NCBI RefSeq assembly: GCF_004138285.1
Contig: NZ_SCFN01000007.1
Location: 1 to 64,000 of the forward strand
Length of the DNA: 64,000 bases
DNA from: Gottfriedia acidiceleris
GTDB lineage: Bacteria > Bacillota > Bacilli > Bacillales > Bacillaceae_G
Direction: 5' to 3'
The notes under the pieces were generated by a model. The model did no database searches. It was not told the origin of the DNA and saw nothing but the letters and a program-made list of their open reading frames with translations. Position numbers and translations under genes: made by a program. Below are positions 27,821 through 35,429 of this stretch, one piece after another. How positions within the stretch are numbered: position 1 is the stretch's first letter; each line of letters begins with the position of its first letter.

Positions 27821-28000
27821 ATGAAAAATAAATAAACCGTACTATTTTTACTTTTGTTTATTGCCTCAATTATGGGTGGCTTAGCACTTAAAAATGTTCT
27901 TAAGCTCTCGATGATATTTGGTGTGGGACTAGGTCTTATATTTTTAGCTTGTTCTTTTTATTTTGTAGGAAAAAGTCAGAAGAAAATAAGTGCACGGTAA
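27821..28000 (+). pseudogene. Small membrane protein with stop at codon 5
   Basis: TAGGAG precedes ATG AAA AAT AAA TAA; in the same frame the sequence stays open for 54 more codons encoding VLFLLLFIASIMGGLALKN and MIFGVGLGLIFLACSFYFVG, two membrane segments, ending KISAR. AAA to TAA at codon 5 would explain it. Internal ATG at codon 18 has no RBS. Confidence 0.6.
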
Positions 28001-28067
28001 ATTTATTCTTCAATTAAAGTAATGAGTTAGTTTAATAGGTATTAGAAAATAATTTTAGGAGTCTGCT

Positions 28068-28640
28068 ATGAAAATTTCATTAATAAGACATGGTAAATCT
28101 CTGTGGACTGAAGATAAGCCAATAACAAGTAAAGAGTTTAAAAATTGGATACAAAAGTATGATGAGAATGGGGTCTCTGAAGAAAAGACTTATCCATCAG
28201 AAACTCTAAAAATAGTAGCTAATACGAAAGTAATCATTACGAGTGATTTGATAAGAACAATTAAATCAGCTGAGTTTTTGAATCCTTATGATATTTCATC
28301 TAAAGCAGATCCATTGTTTCGTGAAACGGAATTACCTACTCCTTTTACAAATTTGTTTGGATTGAGGCTAAAACCCAGTTTTTGGGCAGTAATTTTAAGA
28401 TGTCTATGGTTTTGTGGTTATTCAAGTAACTGCGAGTCATTGAATGACGCAAAAATTAGAGCTGAAAAAGCATCAAGATTATTAATAAAATATGCCCAAG
28501 AACATACTGATATTGTATTGGTCGGACATGGATTTTTTAATATTTTGATTGCTAAAGAACTTAAAAAGACTGGTTGGAAAGCAAATAAAAAAACAAGTTC
28601 GAAACATTGGGATATAACCACATTTTCAGTCAATAGTTAA
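28068..28640 (+). CDS. Histidine phosphatase (phosphoglycerate mutase) superfamily protein
   Basis: 190 residues; TAGGAG precedes the ATG. Catalytic marks: LIRHGKS (phospho-acceptor His in RHG), ITSDLIRTIKSAEF (Arg) and VLVGHGFFN (second His). Substrate unknown. Alone between a broken small gene and a two-component operon; followed by a terminator at 28777. Confidence 0.85.
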   Translation: MKISLIRHGKSLWTEDKPITSKEFKNWIQKYDENGVSEEKTYPSETLKIVANTKVIITSDLIRTIKSAEFLNPYDISSKADPLFRETELPTPFTNLFGLRLKPSFWAVILRCLWFCGYSSNCESLNDAKIRAEKASRLLIKYAQEHTDIVLVGHGFFNILIAKELKKTGWKANKKTSSKHWDITTFSVNS

Positions 28641-28776
28641 AAGATTTTACGTTTACTTCTTAAGCAACTAAAGCTAGTCACATATAAAATGTGTAATGTA
28701 GAATATCAAAAAATAAAAATTACTCTGGATTTCAAAAGTGGAGAAATTTACATGTGAAATATTGTATTCTACTACT

Positions 28777-28809
28777 ACTCCTTAAGATATTTTTATCTTG
28801 GGAGTATTT
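28777..28809 (+). terminator. Terminator of the histidine phosphatase gene
   Basis: ACTCC-AAGATA pairs with TATCTT-GAGT, followed by ATTTT. Confidence 0.7.
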
Positions 28810-28864
28810 TAGTGTATTAATATAGTTTTTATGAAAAACCAGAATAAAAGTTGAGGATGGGATT

Positions 28865-29578
28865 ATGAACAATCGAATCTTAATTGTAGAAGATGATCAC
28901 TACATTAGTGAAATGATAAAGGATACTTTGGTGAAACATGGATATGCAGTTTCCACCGTCTTTGATGGTGAAGAGGCATTACAGATAGTTGAAGTACAAA
29001 ATTTTGACTTAATTTTACTTGATATTATGATTCCGAAAATTGATGGGATGGAATGCTTAAAGATTATTAGAACCAAAAGTATGATCCCAATTTTAATTAT
29101 GTCTGCAAAAGGAGAAGACGTCGATAAAGCGTTAGGTCTAGGGTTCGGTGCAGATGATTACATTGCAAAGCCATTTTCAATGATTGAACTTGTCGCTAGG
29201 GTGAAAGCCATTCTTAGAAGAGAAAAACATTATTTGGACTTAACCAATCAAGTGGTAAATCCGACTTACCAAGAAGAAACTATTCAACTAGGTGATTTGA
29301 TCATTGATATGAAAAACTATTCTGTAAAAAAATGTGGTCATGACGTAAAGCTTACGTTAAAAGAGTTTAATATCTTAAAACTATTTATTACAAGACCAAA
29401 TCAAGTATTTACAAAAGCACAGGTTTACAGCCTTGTTTGGCAAGAAGAATACTATGGTGATGAAAATGTTATTAATGTACATATTCGACGTCTCAGAGAA
29501 AAAATAGAAGATAATCCTTCTAATCCTAAATATTTAAAGACTTTATGGGGTATTGGTTATAAATTGGGGGAATTTTAA
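28865..29578 (+). CDS. OmpR-family response regulator
   Basis: 237 residues. Receiver: VEDDHYI (acidic pocket), LILLDIMIPKIDG (phospho-Asp), MSAKG, DDYIAKPF (Lys). Winged-helix output: VKLTLKEFNILKLFI, NVINVHIRRLREKIE, YLKTLWGIGYKL. It is the first gene of a four-gene operon (regulator, kinase, ABC ATPase, permease), the layout of Firmicutes peptide-antibiotic sensing and resistance modules. Confidence 0.92.
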   Translation: MNNRILIVEDDHYISEMIKDTLVKHGYAVSTVFDGEEALQIVEVQNFDLILLDIMIPKIDGMECLKIIRTKSMIPILIMSAKGEDVDKALGLGFGADDYIAKPFSMIELVARVKAILRREKHYLDLTNQVVNPTYQEETIQLGDLIIDMKNYSVKKCGHDVKLTLKEFNILKLFITRPNQVFTKAQVYSLVWQEEYYGDENVINVHIRRLREKIEDNPSNPKYLKTLWGIGYKLGEF

Positions 29579-29579
29579 C

Positions 29580-30515
29580 ATGATTTATCTTCTTGTATTA
29601 TTTCTAACAGCTTCCTTAATTTTTAATATTTATTTAGTTCAACATCAAAGAGTGGCGAATCAAGAAATTTCCTATGTCGAAAAGAAGCTTCAATCCATCA
29701 TTGAACAACAAACTGATGAAAATGTTCTACTTTACACAAGCAACTCTCAAATGAAATCTTTATTAATTCAAATCAATCGCCTCTTAGAACACAACCAGAA
29801 AACCGTGGCCAATTTTCATTCTGTTGAACGCTCAATGAGAAAAATGCTCTCGAATATCTCGCACGATTTAAAAACGCCACTTACTGTCATTCTAGGTTAT
29901 ATTGAAATCATTTTACACGATGAAACAATTAATCAAGAAAAAGAAAAATCCTTATTACAAACTGTTCATTTAAAAGCAGAAGAAGTTTTAGAGTTAATCA
30001 ATCGCTTTTTTGATCTTGTTAAACTTGAATCCAATGATGTTCATCTTGAAATGTCCAAAATTGAATTAGGAGAGATTTGCAAAAAAACAATTCTGGATTA
30101 TTATGAGATACTAACAAAAAAAGAATTTGACGTATCTATTAATATTCCGAATGAACAGAATTTTATTTGGGGAAATAAAGGAGCGGTTGAGCGGATTTTA
30201 AATAATTTAATTTCTAATGCTCTTCAATATGGTTCAGATGGAAAGGTAATTGGGTTACACCTAAGAAGTACAGAGGATAAGGTTTACATAGACGTCTTCG
30301 ATCGGGGAAAGGGCATTCTGGAAGATGGTAAAGATCGAGTCTTTGAACGATTATACACAATGGAAGATTCAAGAAATAAACTCTATCAAGGTAGTGGATT
30401 AGGTTTAACTATAACGAAAAGATTAGTCGAACAACTGGGCGGAAAGATTTCATTAGTAAGCATCCCCAATCACAAGACCACTTTCACCATTGAATTGAAG
30501 CGTATGACGTATTAG
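29580..30515 (+). CDS. Sensor histidine kinase
   Basis: 311 residues from the ATG at 29580, one base after the regulator's stop, with GGGGG upstream. One N-terminal membrane segment, a coiled linker, the H box NISHDLKTPLTVILGY, N box NNLISNALQYG, G1 DRGKGIL, F and G2 YQGSGLGLTITKR. The lack of a sensor loop suggests intramembrane sensing, perhaps via the adjacent ABC transporter. Inferred stimulus: a cell-envelope peptide. Confidence 0.9.
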   Translation: MIYLLVLFLTASLIFNIYLVQHQRVANQEISYVEKKLQSIIEQQTDENVLLYTSNSQMKSLLIQINRLLEHNQKTVANFHSVERSMRKMLSNISHDLKTPLTVILGYIEIILHDETINQEKEKSLLQTVHLKAEEVLELINRFFDLVKLESNDVHLEMSKIELGEICKKTILDYYEILTKKEFDVSINIPNEQNFIWGNKGAVERILNNLISNALQYGSDGKVIGLHLRSTEDKVYIDVFDRGKGILEDGKDRVFERLYTMEDSRNKLYQGSGLGLTITKRLVEQLGGKISLVSIPNHKTTFTIELKRMTY

Positions 30516-30612
30516 TCGAAATTGTAATACTTAAGAATTTTGTAAGAAATGGTTAAGAGAAAAGAAAACATTCATCGATAGAATGAGATTAAAAGATGAA
30601 GGAGGGAAAAAC

Positions 30613-31536
30613 ATGACCTATATTATTCAAACAAATAATCTTACCAAAAATTATAAAGGTACCACGGTCGTTTCCAATGTGAATATGCATGTCAAAAAAG
30701 GCGAAATATATGGCTTCTTAGGTCCGAACGGTGCAGGAAAAACAACCGTTATGAAAATGATTATGAACTTAATCAAACCAACGAGTGGGGAAATTATTAT
30801 TTCTGGCGAAACAGTAACCCCAAAATCTTATGAAATATTGAAGCGCATGGGGAGCATAATTGAATATCCCGTTTTTTATGACAAGTTAACAGCACGGGAA
30901 AACTTAGAGCTACACTCCGATTATATGGGTTACTACAACAAAAGTGCGATCGACACGGCTCTTGATATGGTACAACTAAAAAATTTTGAAGGAAAGGCTG
31001 TCAAAGATTTCTCTTTAGGGATGAAGCAGAGGCTTGGCTTAGCTAGAGCAATTATTACAAAGCCTGAAATCCTTATTTTAGATGAGCCAACAAATGGCTT
31101 AGACCCTGTAGGAATTAAGGAATTTCGAAATCTATTTCAAATGTTAAGTAAGGATTATGGAATGACACTATTAATCTCCAGTCATATTCTTGGAGAAATC
31201 GAACAAATTGCCGATACCATCGGAGTAATCAAGGACGGAACGTTAGTAGAGGAAGTATTAATGGAGACAATTCGTCTTCAAAATACAGAGTATATAGAGT
31301 TAAAAACGGATGATGTGAAAAAAGCGTCATACGTCATAAAAGAATCATTGTACATAACGAATTTTAAAATACTCGATGATGTTACCATTCGTATCTATGA
31401 CATGAACACAACTCAAGGGAAGATATCTAAAACCCTTGTGTTAAATGGTGTATTAGTGGAGTCAATCAATAAAAAAGATAATACATTAGAAGATTATTTC
31501 TTAAAGATGATCAATGGGGGCGTGATCCATGCTTAA
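30613..31536 (+). CDS. ABC transporter ATP-binding protein (antibiotic/lantibiotic resistance type)
   Basis: 307 residues from ATG 30613 (GGAGG eight bases upstream). Walker A GPNGAGKTT, Q-loop, signature FSLGMKQRLGLARA, Walker B ILILDEPTNGLDP and switch His ISSHIL. The C-terminal ~80 residues form the extension typical of BcrA/LanF-type ATPases. It overlaps the permease gene by eight bases. Confidence 0.92.
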   Translation: MTYIIQTNNLTKNYKGTTVVSNVNMHVKKGEIYGFLGPNGAGKTTVMKMIMNLIKPTSGEIIISGETVTPKSYEILKRMGSIIEYPVFYDKLTARENLELHSDYMGYYNKSAIDTALDMVQLKNFEGKAVKDFSLGMKQRLGLARAIITKPEILILDEPTNGLDPVGIKEFRNLFQMLSKDYGMTLLISSHILGEIEQIADTIGVIKDGTLVEEVLMETIRLQNTEYIELKTDDVKKASYVIKESLYITNFKILDDVTIRIYDMNTTQGKISKTLVLNGVLVESINKKDNTLEDYFLKMINGGVIHA

Positions 31537-32218
31537 ACTTATTAATCTTGAAATAAAAAAATTTAAATTATGGCACTACTGGAAAGGTGTTTCTATATGC
31601 AATATCGCATTTATTGCACTTCTCAGTATGATGTTTTTTATAGAGATAGATGGTGGAATACCTTTTGAAAGTTTCGATATGGCGGTCAGCATAATAGGTG
31701 CAATGGTACGGACAACATTTACAATTTTTGCATCAGTAATTATTGTGAAATTAATAATAGATGAATTTAGAAATAAATCAATAGATGTATTATTCACTTA
31801 TCCCATTAAACGCAAAAAAATTATTTCCGCAAAGTTAACAATCGTTTTTGTTTTTACTTTTGTCAACGTTTTGTTTTCAACATTATTTCTAGAAGGCCTC
31901 GTTAATTTAGCGGACGTGAATTTTAATATTCTACCGGGAGCGATCGAATTAGAAGATATCTCAAGACATTTATTGACTGCTTTTATGAATGCTATTGCGA
32001 CAGCAGGTATCAGTCTTATTCCTCTGTTCTTTGGCATGCATCGTAAATCGTCGCCTGCAACCATTGTATCTTCAATTCTTATCGCTACAATTTTGAATTC
32101 AACAAGTGAGGACTTTACCTTATTTTCAATTATAGCAGTTCCTTTATCACTAGGATTGTTCGGTTTGTATATCGGATACTATTCAATTCGAAACATAGAA
32201 AAGAAAGATTTAGTCTAA
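31529..32218 (+). CDS. ABC-2-type permease of the resistance exporter
   Basis: 229 residues, six predicted membrane segments, with the ABC-2/LanE-type KxxDVLFTYPIKRKKII coupling loop after TM2. It is translated by overlap with the ATPase. It likely expels or detaches an antimicrobial peptide. A single permease, so it may work as a homodimer. Confidence 0.85.
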   Translation: MLKLINLEIKKFKLWHYWKGVSICNIAFIALLSMMFFIEIDGGIPFESFDMAVSIIGAMVRTTFTIFASVIIVKLIIDEFRNKSIDVLFTYPIKRKKIISAKLTIVFVFTFVNVLFSTLFLEGLVNLADVNFNILPGAIELEDISRHLLTAFMNAIATAGISLIPLFFGMHRKSSPATIVSSILIATILNSTSEDFTLFSIIAVPLSLGLFGLYIGYYSIRNIEKKDLV

Positions 32219-32365
32219 GTCATTGATGAAACATATCTAATAATAGCATGGGAGATACAACTAGTTGGAAACAATTCTTTATTAAAATAGTAATTGTTGT
32301 GATTATAATATATATTATATTTCAGACCATTTAAACAAATTAACTAACATATGGAATTTTCTTAT

Positions 32366-32391
32366 TTAACTAAAGCATGCATTGGTTGTAT
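32366..32391. repeat. Palindromic repeat, site I
   Basis: TAACTAAAGCATGCATTGGT: full-length but diverged copy, between the ABC operon and its terminator. Confidence 0.5.
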
Positions 32392-32402
32392 TAGATCGTA
32401 AG

Positions 32403-32433
32403 AGGACTGTCCAATTTTAGACAGTCCTTTTTC
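32403..32433 (+). terminator. Terminator of the regulator-kinase-ABC operon
   Basis: Perfect 9-bp AGGACTGTC/GACAGTCCT stem followed by TTTTT. It lies beyond repeat site I. Confidence 0.85.
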
Positions 32434-32458
32434 AAATATTAAATATCAACATTTTACT

Positions 32459-32668
32459 TTAAATGAGCCAAACAAAACCATCCCCATTTGAAGAATACAC
32501 AAAAGGTACTTTCAACATTTCTCCATATCCAATAGCTTGTTGAATACCATGTCCAACTGAATGTTTATTATCTTTAGCCTCAATGATAGCAATAGGTAAA
32601 TTTGATTTATAAAACAAAACATAGTCTGCTCTTTTTTTAGAACCACGAGTAACAAGATTTCCTATCAA
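32459..32668 (-). pseudogene. Type I restriction HsdR N-terminal nuclease fragment
   Basis: 69 codons matching the nuclease core of HsdR: RADYVLFYKSNLPIAIIEAK (Asp and Glu-x-Lys of the PD-(D/E)XK site) and the downstream GIQQAIGYGEMLKVPFVYSSNG. HsdR is ~1000 residues, so this is a fragment with neither the start nor the helicase part. No hsdM or hsdS nearby. Confidence 0.75.
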
Positions 32669-32720
32669 AGAGACAGGTATCGTATATTAAGCGCTGCCGT
32701 ATCTCGACTTTTAGTTTTGA

Positions 32721-33377
32721 CTAATGAATTAAAACATTATCTACAATACGTTTATGTACATATTCAACAACTTTGTTTAATGCACTTTTAATATATGCTT
32801 TTAAATTACGAATATTTTTTTTCTCAAGGATCTGACTCAATACTTTTTGAAATACGGATTTATTAACGCCTTTTGAACGATATTCCAAATATACATCATT
32901 TATTATTTCCGATTGTTCAACACTGTTAACAACATTATTATTTAAAGTTTTATGTTCATCGTTTATTTCTTGAAAAGAAATATTTAGGTCTTCAGATGGG
33001 TGCTCAAGAGGTTGTTCATCTTGTTGTAACTCCATTTGTTGCTCAACAATATACACATTTGCCGATTGAGAATTGTTTTTACGTTTCGCTTCATTTTTTG
33101 ATAACAACCCTAATTTCTCCATAAGTGCGAAAAATCGTCTTACCGATGATAATGAGATTTCCATTTTAAAACGCTGCTCGAACATTTTCTTGAATGTGCT
33201 GTAAGCTACAGAAAATACGCCATTGTCATTTTTAGCAAGGTCAGATATTAAATAGATGCTTCTGATTTGTAATTCGCTATATTCCCATACTTCCTTAGCT
33301 TTTTCGATGAATTTTCCTGCTACATAATTCACTTTCGAATATCGTTTCAATTCTTCTACTTTTCCGTTAATTAACAT
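32721..33377 (-). CDS. Winged-helix protein of plasmid type (possible replication or copy-control protein)
   Basis: 218 residues, ATG with AAAGGAGA upstream. Residues ~25-105 look like a winged helix (SELQIRSIYLISDLAKNDNG, SSVRRFFALMEKLGLLSK), followed by a polar Q/E-rich linker and a C-terminal helical part (YIKSALNKVVEYVHKR). Similar proteins occur on Bacillus plasmids next to replication functions. No Rep catalytic motif is visible. Its leader is opposite a strong convergent promoter and terminator (33391-33495), and its Shine-Dalgarno is caught in a hairpin, so expression is probably tightly controlled. Confidence 0.55.
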   Translation of the reverse strand: MLINGKVEELKRYSKVNYVAGKFIEKAKEVWEYSELQIRSIYLISDLAKNDNGVFSVAYSTFKKMFEQRFKMEISLSSVRRFFALMEKLGLLSKNEAKRKNNSQSANVYIVEQQMELQQDEQPLEHPSEDLNISFQEINDEHKTLNNNVVNSVEQSEIINDVYLEYRSKGVNKSVFQKVLSQILEKKNIRNLKAYIKSALNKVVEYVHKRIVDNVLIH

Positions 33378-33384
33378 TTATTTT

Positions 33385-33407
33385 TCTCCTTTGTCACAAA
33401 GAGGAGA
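33385..33407 (-). promoter_or_regulatory. Hairpin sequestering the Shine-Dalgarno of the winged-helix gene
   Basis: On the minus strand TCTCCTCTTTG pairs with CAAAGGAGA (one bulge), burying the ribosome-binding site of the gene that starts at 33377. The same bases contain the -35 element of the opposing promoter. Confidence 0.55.
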
Positions 33408-33419
33408 ACATGCTAAAAT
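33391..33419 (+). promoter_or_regulatory. SigA promoter of the antisense RNA
   Basis: TTGTCA, exactly 17 bases, TAAAAT: five of six matches in each hexamer. It points away from the winged-helix gene start into its leader. Confidence 0.7.
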
Positions 33420-33425
33420 AAACAT

Positions 33426-33495
33426 GATAACTCTTTGAGTTATTGTCCGAAACGAATGGTAGAGCGCCAACTCTTTGACCCATTCGTTTTTATTT
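33426..33495 (+). ncRNA. Candidate countertranscript (antisense) RNA, about 70 nt
   Basis: Transcription from the promoter above would start near 33426 and pass a small AACTC-TTT-GAGTT hairpin (33429-33441) to a terminator: AACGAATGG (33451-33459) pairs with CCATTCGTT (33480-33488), then TTTTATTTTTATT. No protein is encoded on this strand. It lies fully within the leader of the minus-strand gene at 32721-33377, the arrangement of ctRNA copy-control loci in Gram-positive plasmids. A minus-strand extended -10 (TGTTAGAAT, about 33495-33503) could drive the sense leader. Confidence 0.6.
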
Positions 33496-33535
33496 TTATT
33501 CTAACATAGAACAAACGTTCTCTTAAGAGGTTTTT

Positions 33536-34624
33536 TTAAAATAATTTATTACTTCTTTTTCTTGTTGAACTGTTTTCATTGCTGAAAAATCCATGATTCG
33601 AATGTCTTTTTATTAAAGTATCATCAGACATATGAATATAATTTTGAACGATTCGATAATCTGCATGACCTAGTATTTTCCTTAGACTTTCAATGTCTCC
33701 TGAAGCAGATAAATAATGAGTTGCTACAGAATGACGAATTAAATGTAGGTAGAATCTTTTTTTGATACCAGCTTCTTTCGCCAATTTCTTTAAATCTCGT
33801 AAATAATTATTTTTGCTCAACATCCTACCACTTAAGGTTAAGAATATTAAATCGTCTGTTTGATCTTCAAATGCTTTGTTTTCTTCAATTAATTGCACGA
33901 TTAAACGATATGTCTTATTACTCAATGGTATAATGCGAGCTTTACGAGATTTAGCATTAACTGAACGTATTATAATAGTTCTATTCACATGATCAATATC
34001 TGTTGGTGCAATCAATAAAGCTTCAGTTATACGAAACATGCAATCAACTAATAAATGTAATAACACATAATCACGAAAATGCTTGTACGATTTTTTTGAG
34101 TAATTTTTAGCCACCTTCAATAAATTATCAATTTCATCTCGTGTAAGAATGTCAATTTCATTTGCATTTTGCTTAAATCCTTCAAATTTATTAAATGGAT
34201 TCACTTTTATTCTTTCTTCTTTCAAGCACCAATTAATAAATGTTTTTAAGCGTTTAATTCTACTTTGTATTGAAGCATCTGCTAATCCTTTAGTTTTCGC
34301 ATAGTTTGGTACATATTTATTTCCATCGAATTTAACACACTCATGTTTTAGCCAATACACGTAATCAGATATAAAATTTGTTGTTATGTTTGATAGATTA
34401 AATGGTCTGTCACTTCTAGTTGCATGAAATGATTCAATACTATTGAATAAAAAAATAAATTGATTCAATGATTGTGGTCTTAAGTTCTGCTTCTTCTTTG
34501 CCTCGAGAAATTTTTCAAATACCACTTTAGCAGTATCACTTTTCTTAACTTTTGTATCTTTTCGGATATGTGGCTGACGTTTGCCTACTTTTACTTTTTC
34601 ATCAAAAAATTTTAAAGACAACAA
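33536..34624 (-). CDS. Tyrosine recombinase (integrase) adjacent to tRNA-Val
   Basis: 362 residues. N-terminal core-binding domain (~25-150), then the catalytic domain with DCMFRITEALLI (Arg), HLIRHSVATH (His-x-x-Arg), LGHADYRIVQNYIH (His and Tyr nucleophile). Different subfamily from the integrase at 24329, closer to Xer-like element recombinases. It lies 120 bases from the tRNA 3' end and reads away from it, the usual place for the integrase of an element inserted there. Confidence 0.9.
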   Translation of the reverse strand: MLSLKFFDEKVKVGKRQPHIRKDTKVKKSDTAKVVFEKFLEAKKKQNLRPQSLNQFIFLFNSIESFHATRSDRPFNLSNITTNFISDYVYWLKHECVKFDGNKYVPNYAKTKGLADASIQSRIKRLKTFINWCLKEERIKVNPFNKFEGFKQNANEIDILTRDEIDNLLKVAKNYSKKSYKHFRDYVLLHLLVDCMFRITEALLIAPTDIDHVNRTIIIRSVNAKSRKARIIPLSNKTYRLIVQLIEENKAFEDQTDDLIFLTLSGRMLSKNNYLRDLKKLAKEAGIKKRFYLHLIRHSVATHYLSASGDIESLRKILGHADYRIVQNYIHMSDDTLIKRHSNHGFFSNENSSTRKRSNKLF

Positions 34625-34627
34625 AAA

Positions 34628-34666
34628 ACACCTCGCTCTTTCTAAAATTTAGAAAGTACGGGGTGT
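34628..34666 (-). terminator. Terminator downstream of tRNA-Val
   Basis: ACACC-CG-CTTTCTAAA pairs with TTTAGAAAG-CG-GGTGT; six Ts follow on the minus strand. It separates the tRNA transcript from the integrase gene. Confidence 0.8.
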
Positions 34667-34720
34667 TTCGGTCAAAACTTGATTGCAACTCTTCATGCAA
34701 TTTGTTCTGACAAACTATTG

Positions 34721-34729
34721 TGCCAACGC
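34721..34729. repeat. ATTGTGCCAA motif beside tRNA-Val
   Basis: Matches the GGCACAAT inverted pair at 25655-25692 and probably marks the other end of the same element. Confidence 0.45.
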
Positions 34730-34744
34730 TGTTATGGCAAGGTA

Positions 34745-34817
34745 TGATCCCAACTGGACTTGAACCAGCGACCCCTACCCTGTCAAGGTAGTGCTCTCCC
34801 AGCTGAGCTATGGAATC
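34745..34817 (-). tRNA. tRNA-Val (anticodon GAC)
   Basis: 73 bases. Acceptor GATTCCA pairs with TGGGATC (one G-T). D-arm GCTC/GAGC, anticodon stem CTACC/GGTAG with loop TTGACAG (GAC), T-arm GCTGG/CCAGT with TTCAAGT loop, discriminator A. CCA is not encoded. Its 3' half (34741-34786) is repeated at 3515, 9580 and, diverged, at 25571, so it is the attachment site of integrating elements. Confidence 0.95.
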
Positions 34818-34951
34818 GTAATATATGTGGAGAAATCATTCTCTCTAATTAAGTCTATTATACTATTTTGTCTAATACTCTTCAACAAATATTTAACAAA
34901 AAATTTCGAATATAAGTCCACTTGAATATATTTTCCATTTTTGAAAAATGC

Positions 34952-35146
34952 TCATCTATTCGACTTTGCTTCTATATCGCTTATTGTATGCATTAAATCT
35001 TTCCATCTCATATCTTTGTCTCTTGGTATATTGCTTAATAGAATACTACCAATCACAATTGTTAAGAACAATAATAAAACACCCACACCAAATACAAACG
35101 TCTGAACTTTATAGTTTTTAACGATTTTAATCATTCTACTTTTCAT
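34952..35146 (-). CDS. Small single-span membrane protein
   Basis: 64 residues from the ATG at 35146 (GGAGAG seven bases upstream; a longer TTG start exists at 35161 without its own RBS). One membrane helix (VQTFVFGVGVLLLFLTIVIG) with a basic N-terminus, so the C-terminal tail is probably outside. Family unknown. Confidence 0.5.
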   Translation of the reverse strand: MKSRMIKIVKNYKVQTFVFGVGVLLLFLTIVIGSILLSNIPRDKDMRWKDLMHTISDIEAKSNR

Positions 35147-35161
35147 AGGCCATCTCTCCAA

Positions 35162-35429
35162 TAGTTAAATATTAATATTCCTTAACCAAAAATGGTGAAG
35201 GTACACTCCCTTTACTATTAATATTTTCCTGTTTGCCTATTATGTAAACAAAAATTCTGAAATCGTTTACTATTGAATATTATGATTCCTTTGTAAATGT
35301 GCAATCACTGCTAATAAATATCATGTACCCTTACTATTTCCACAAGATTATTTTAAACTCCTTAAAGGACATGCTTTTTTCTCCACTCTATGTATCTAGA
35401 ACTAACATCCACACTATAACTTATTTTTG
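35162..35429. other. Spacer
   Basis: AT-rich; no ORF, RNA or clear terminator recognised. Confidence 0.3.
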
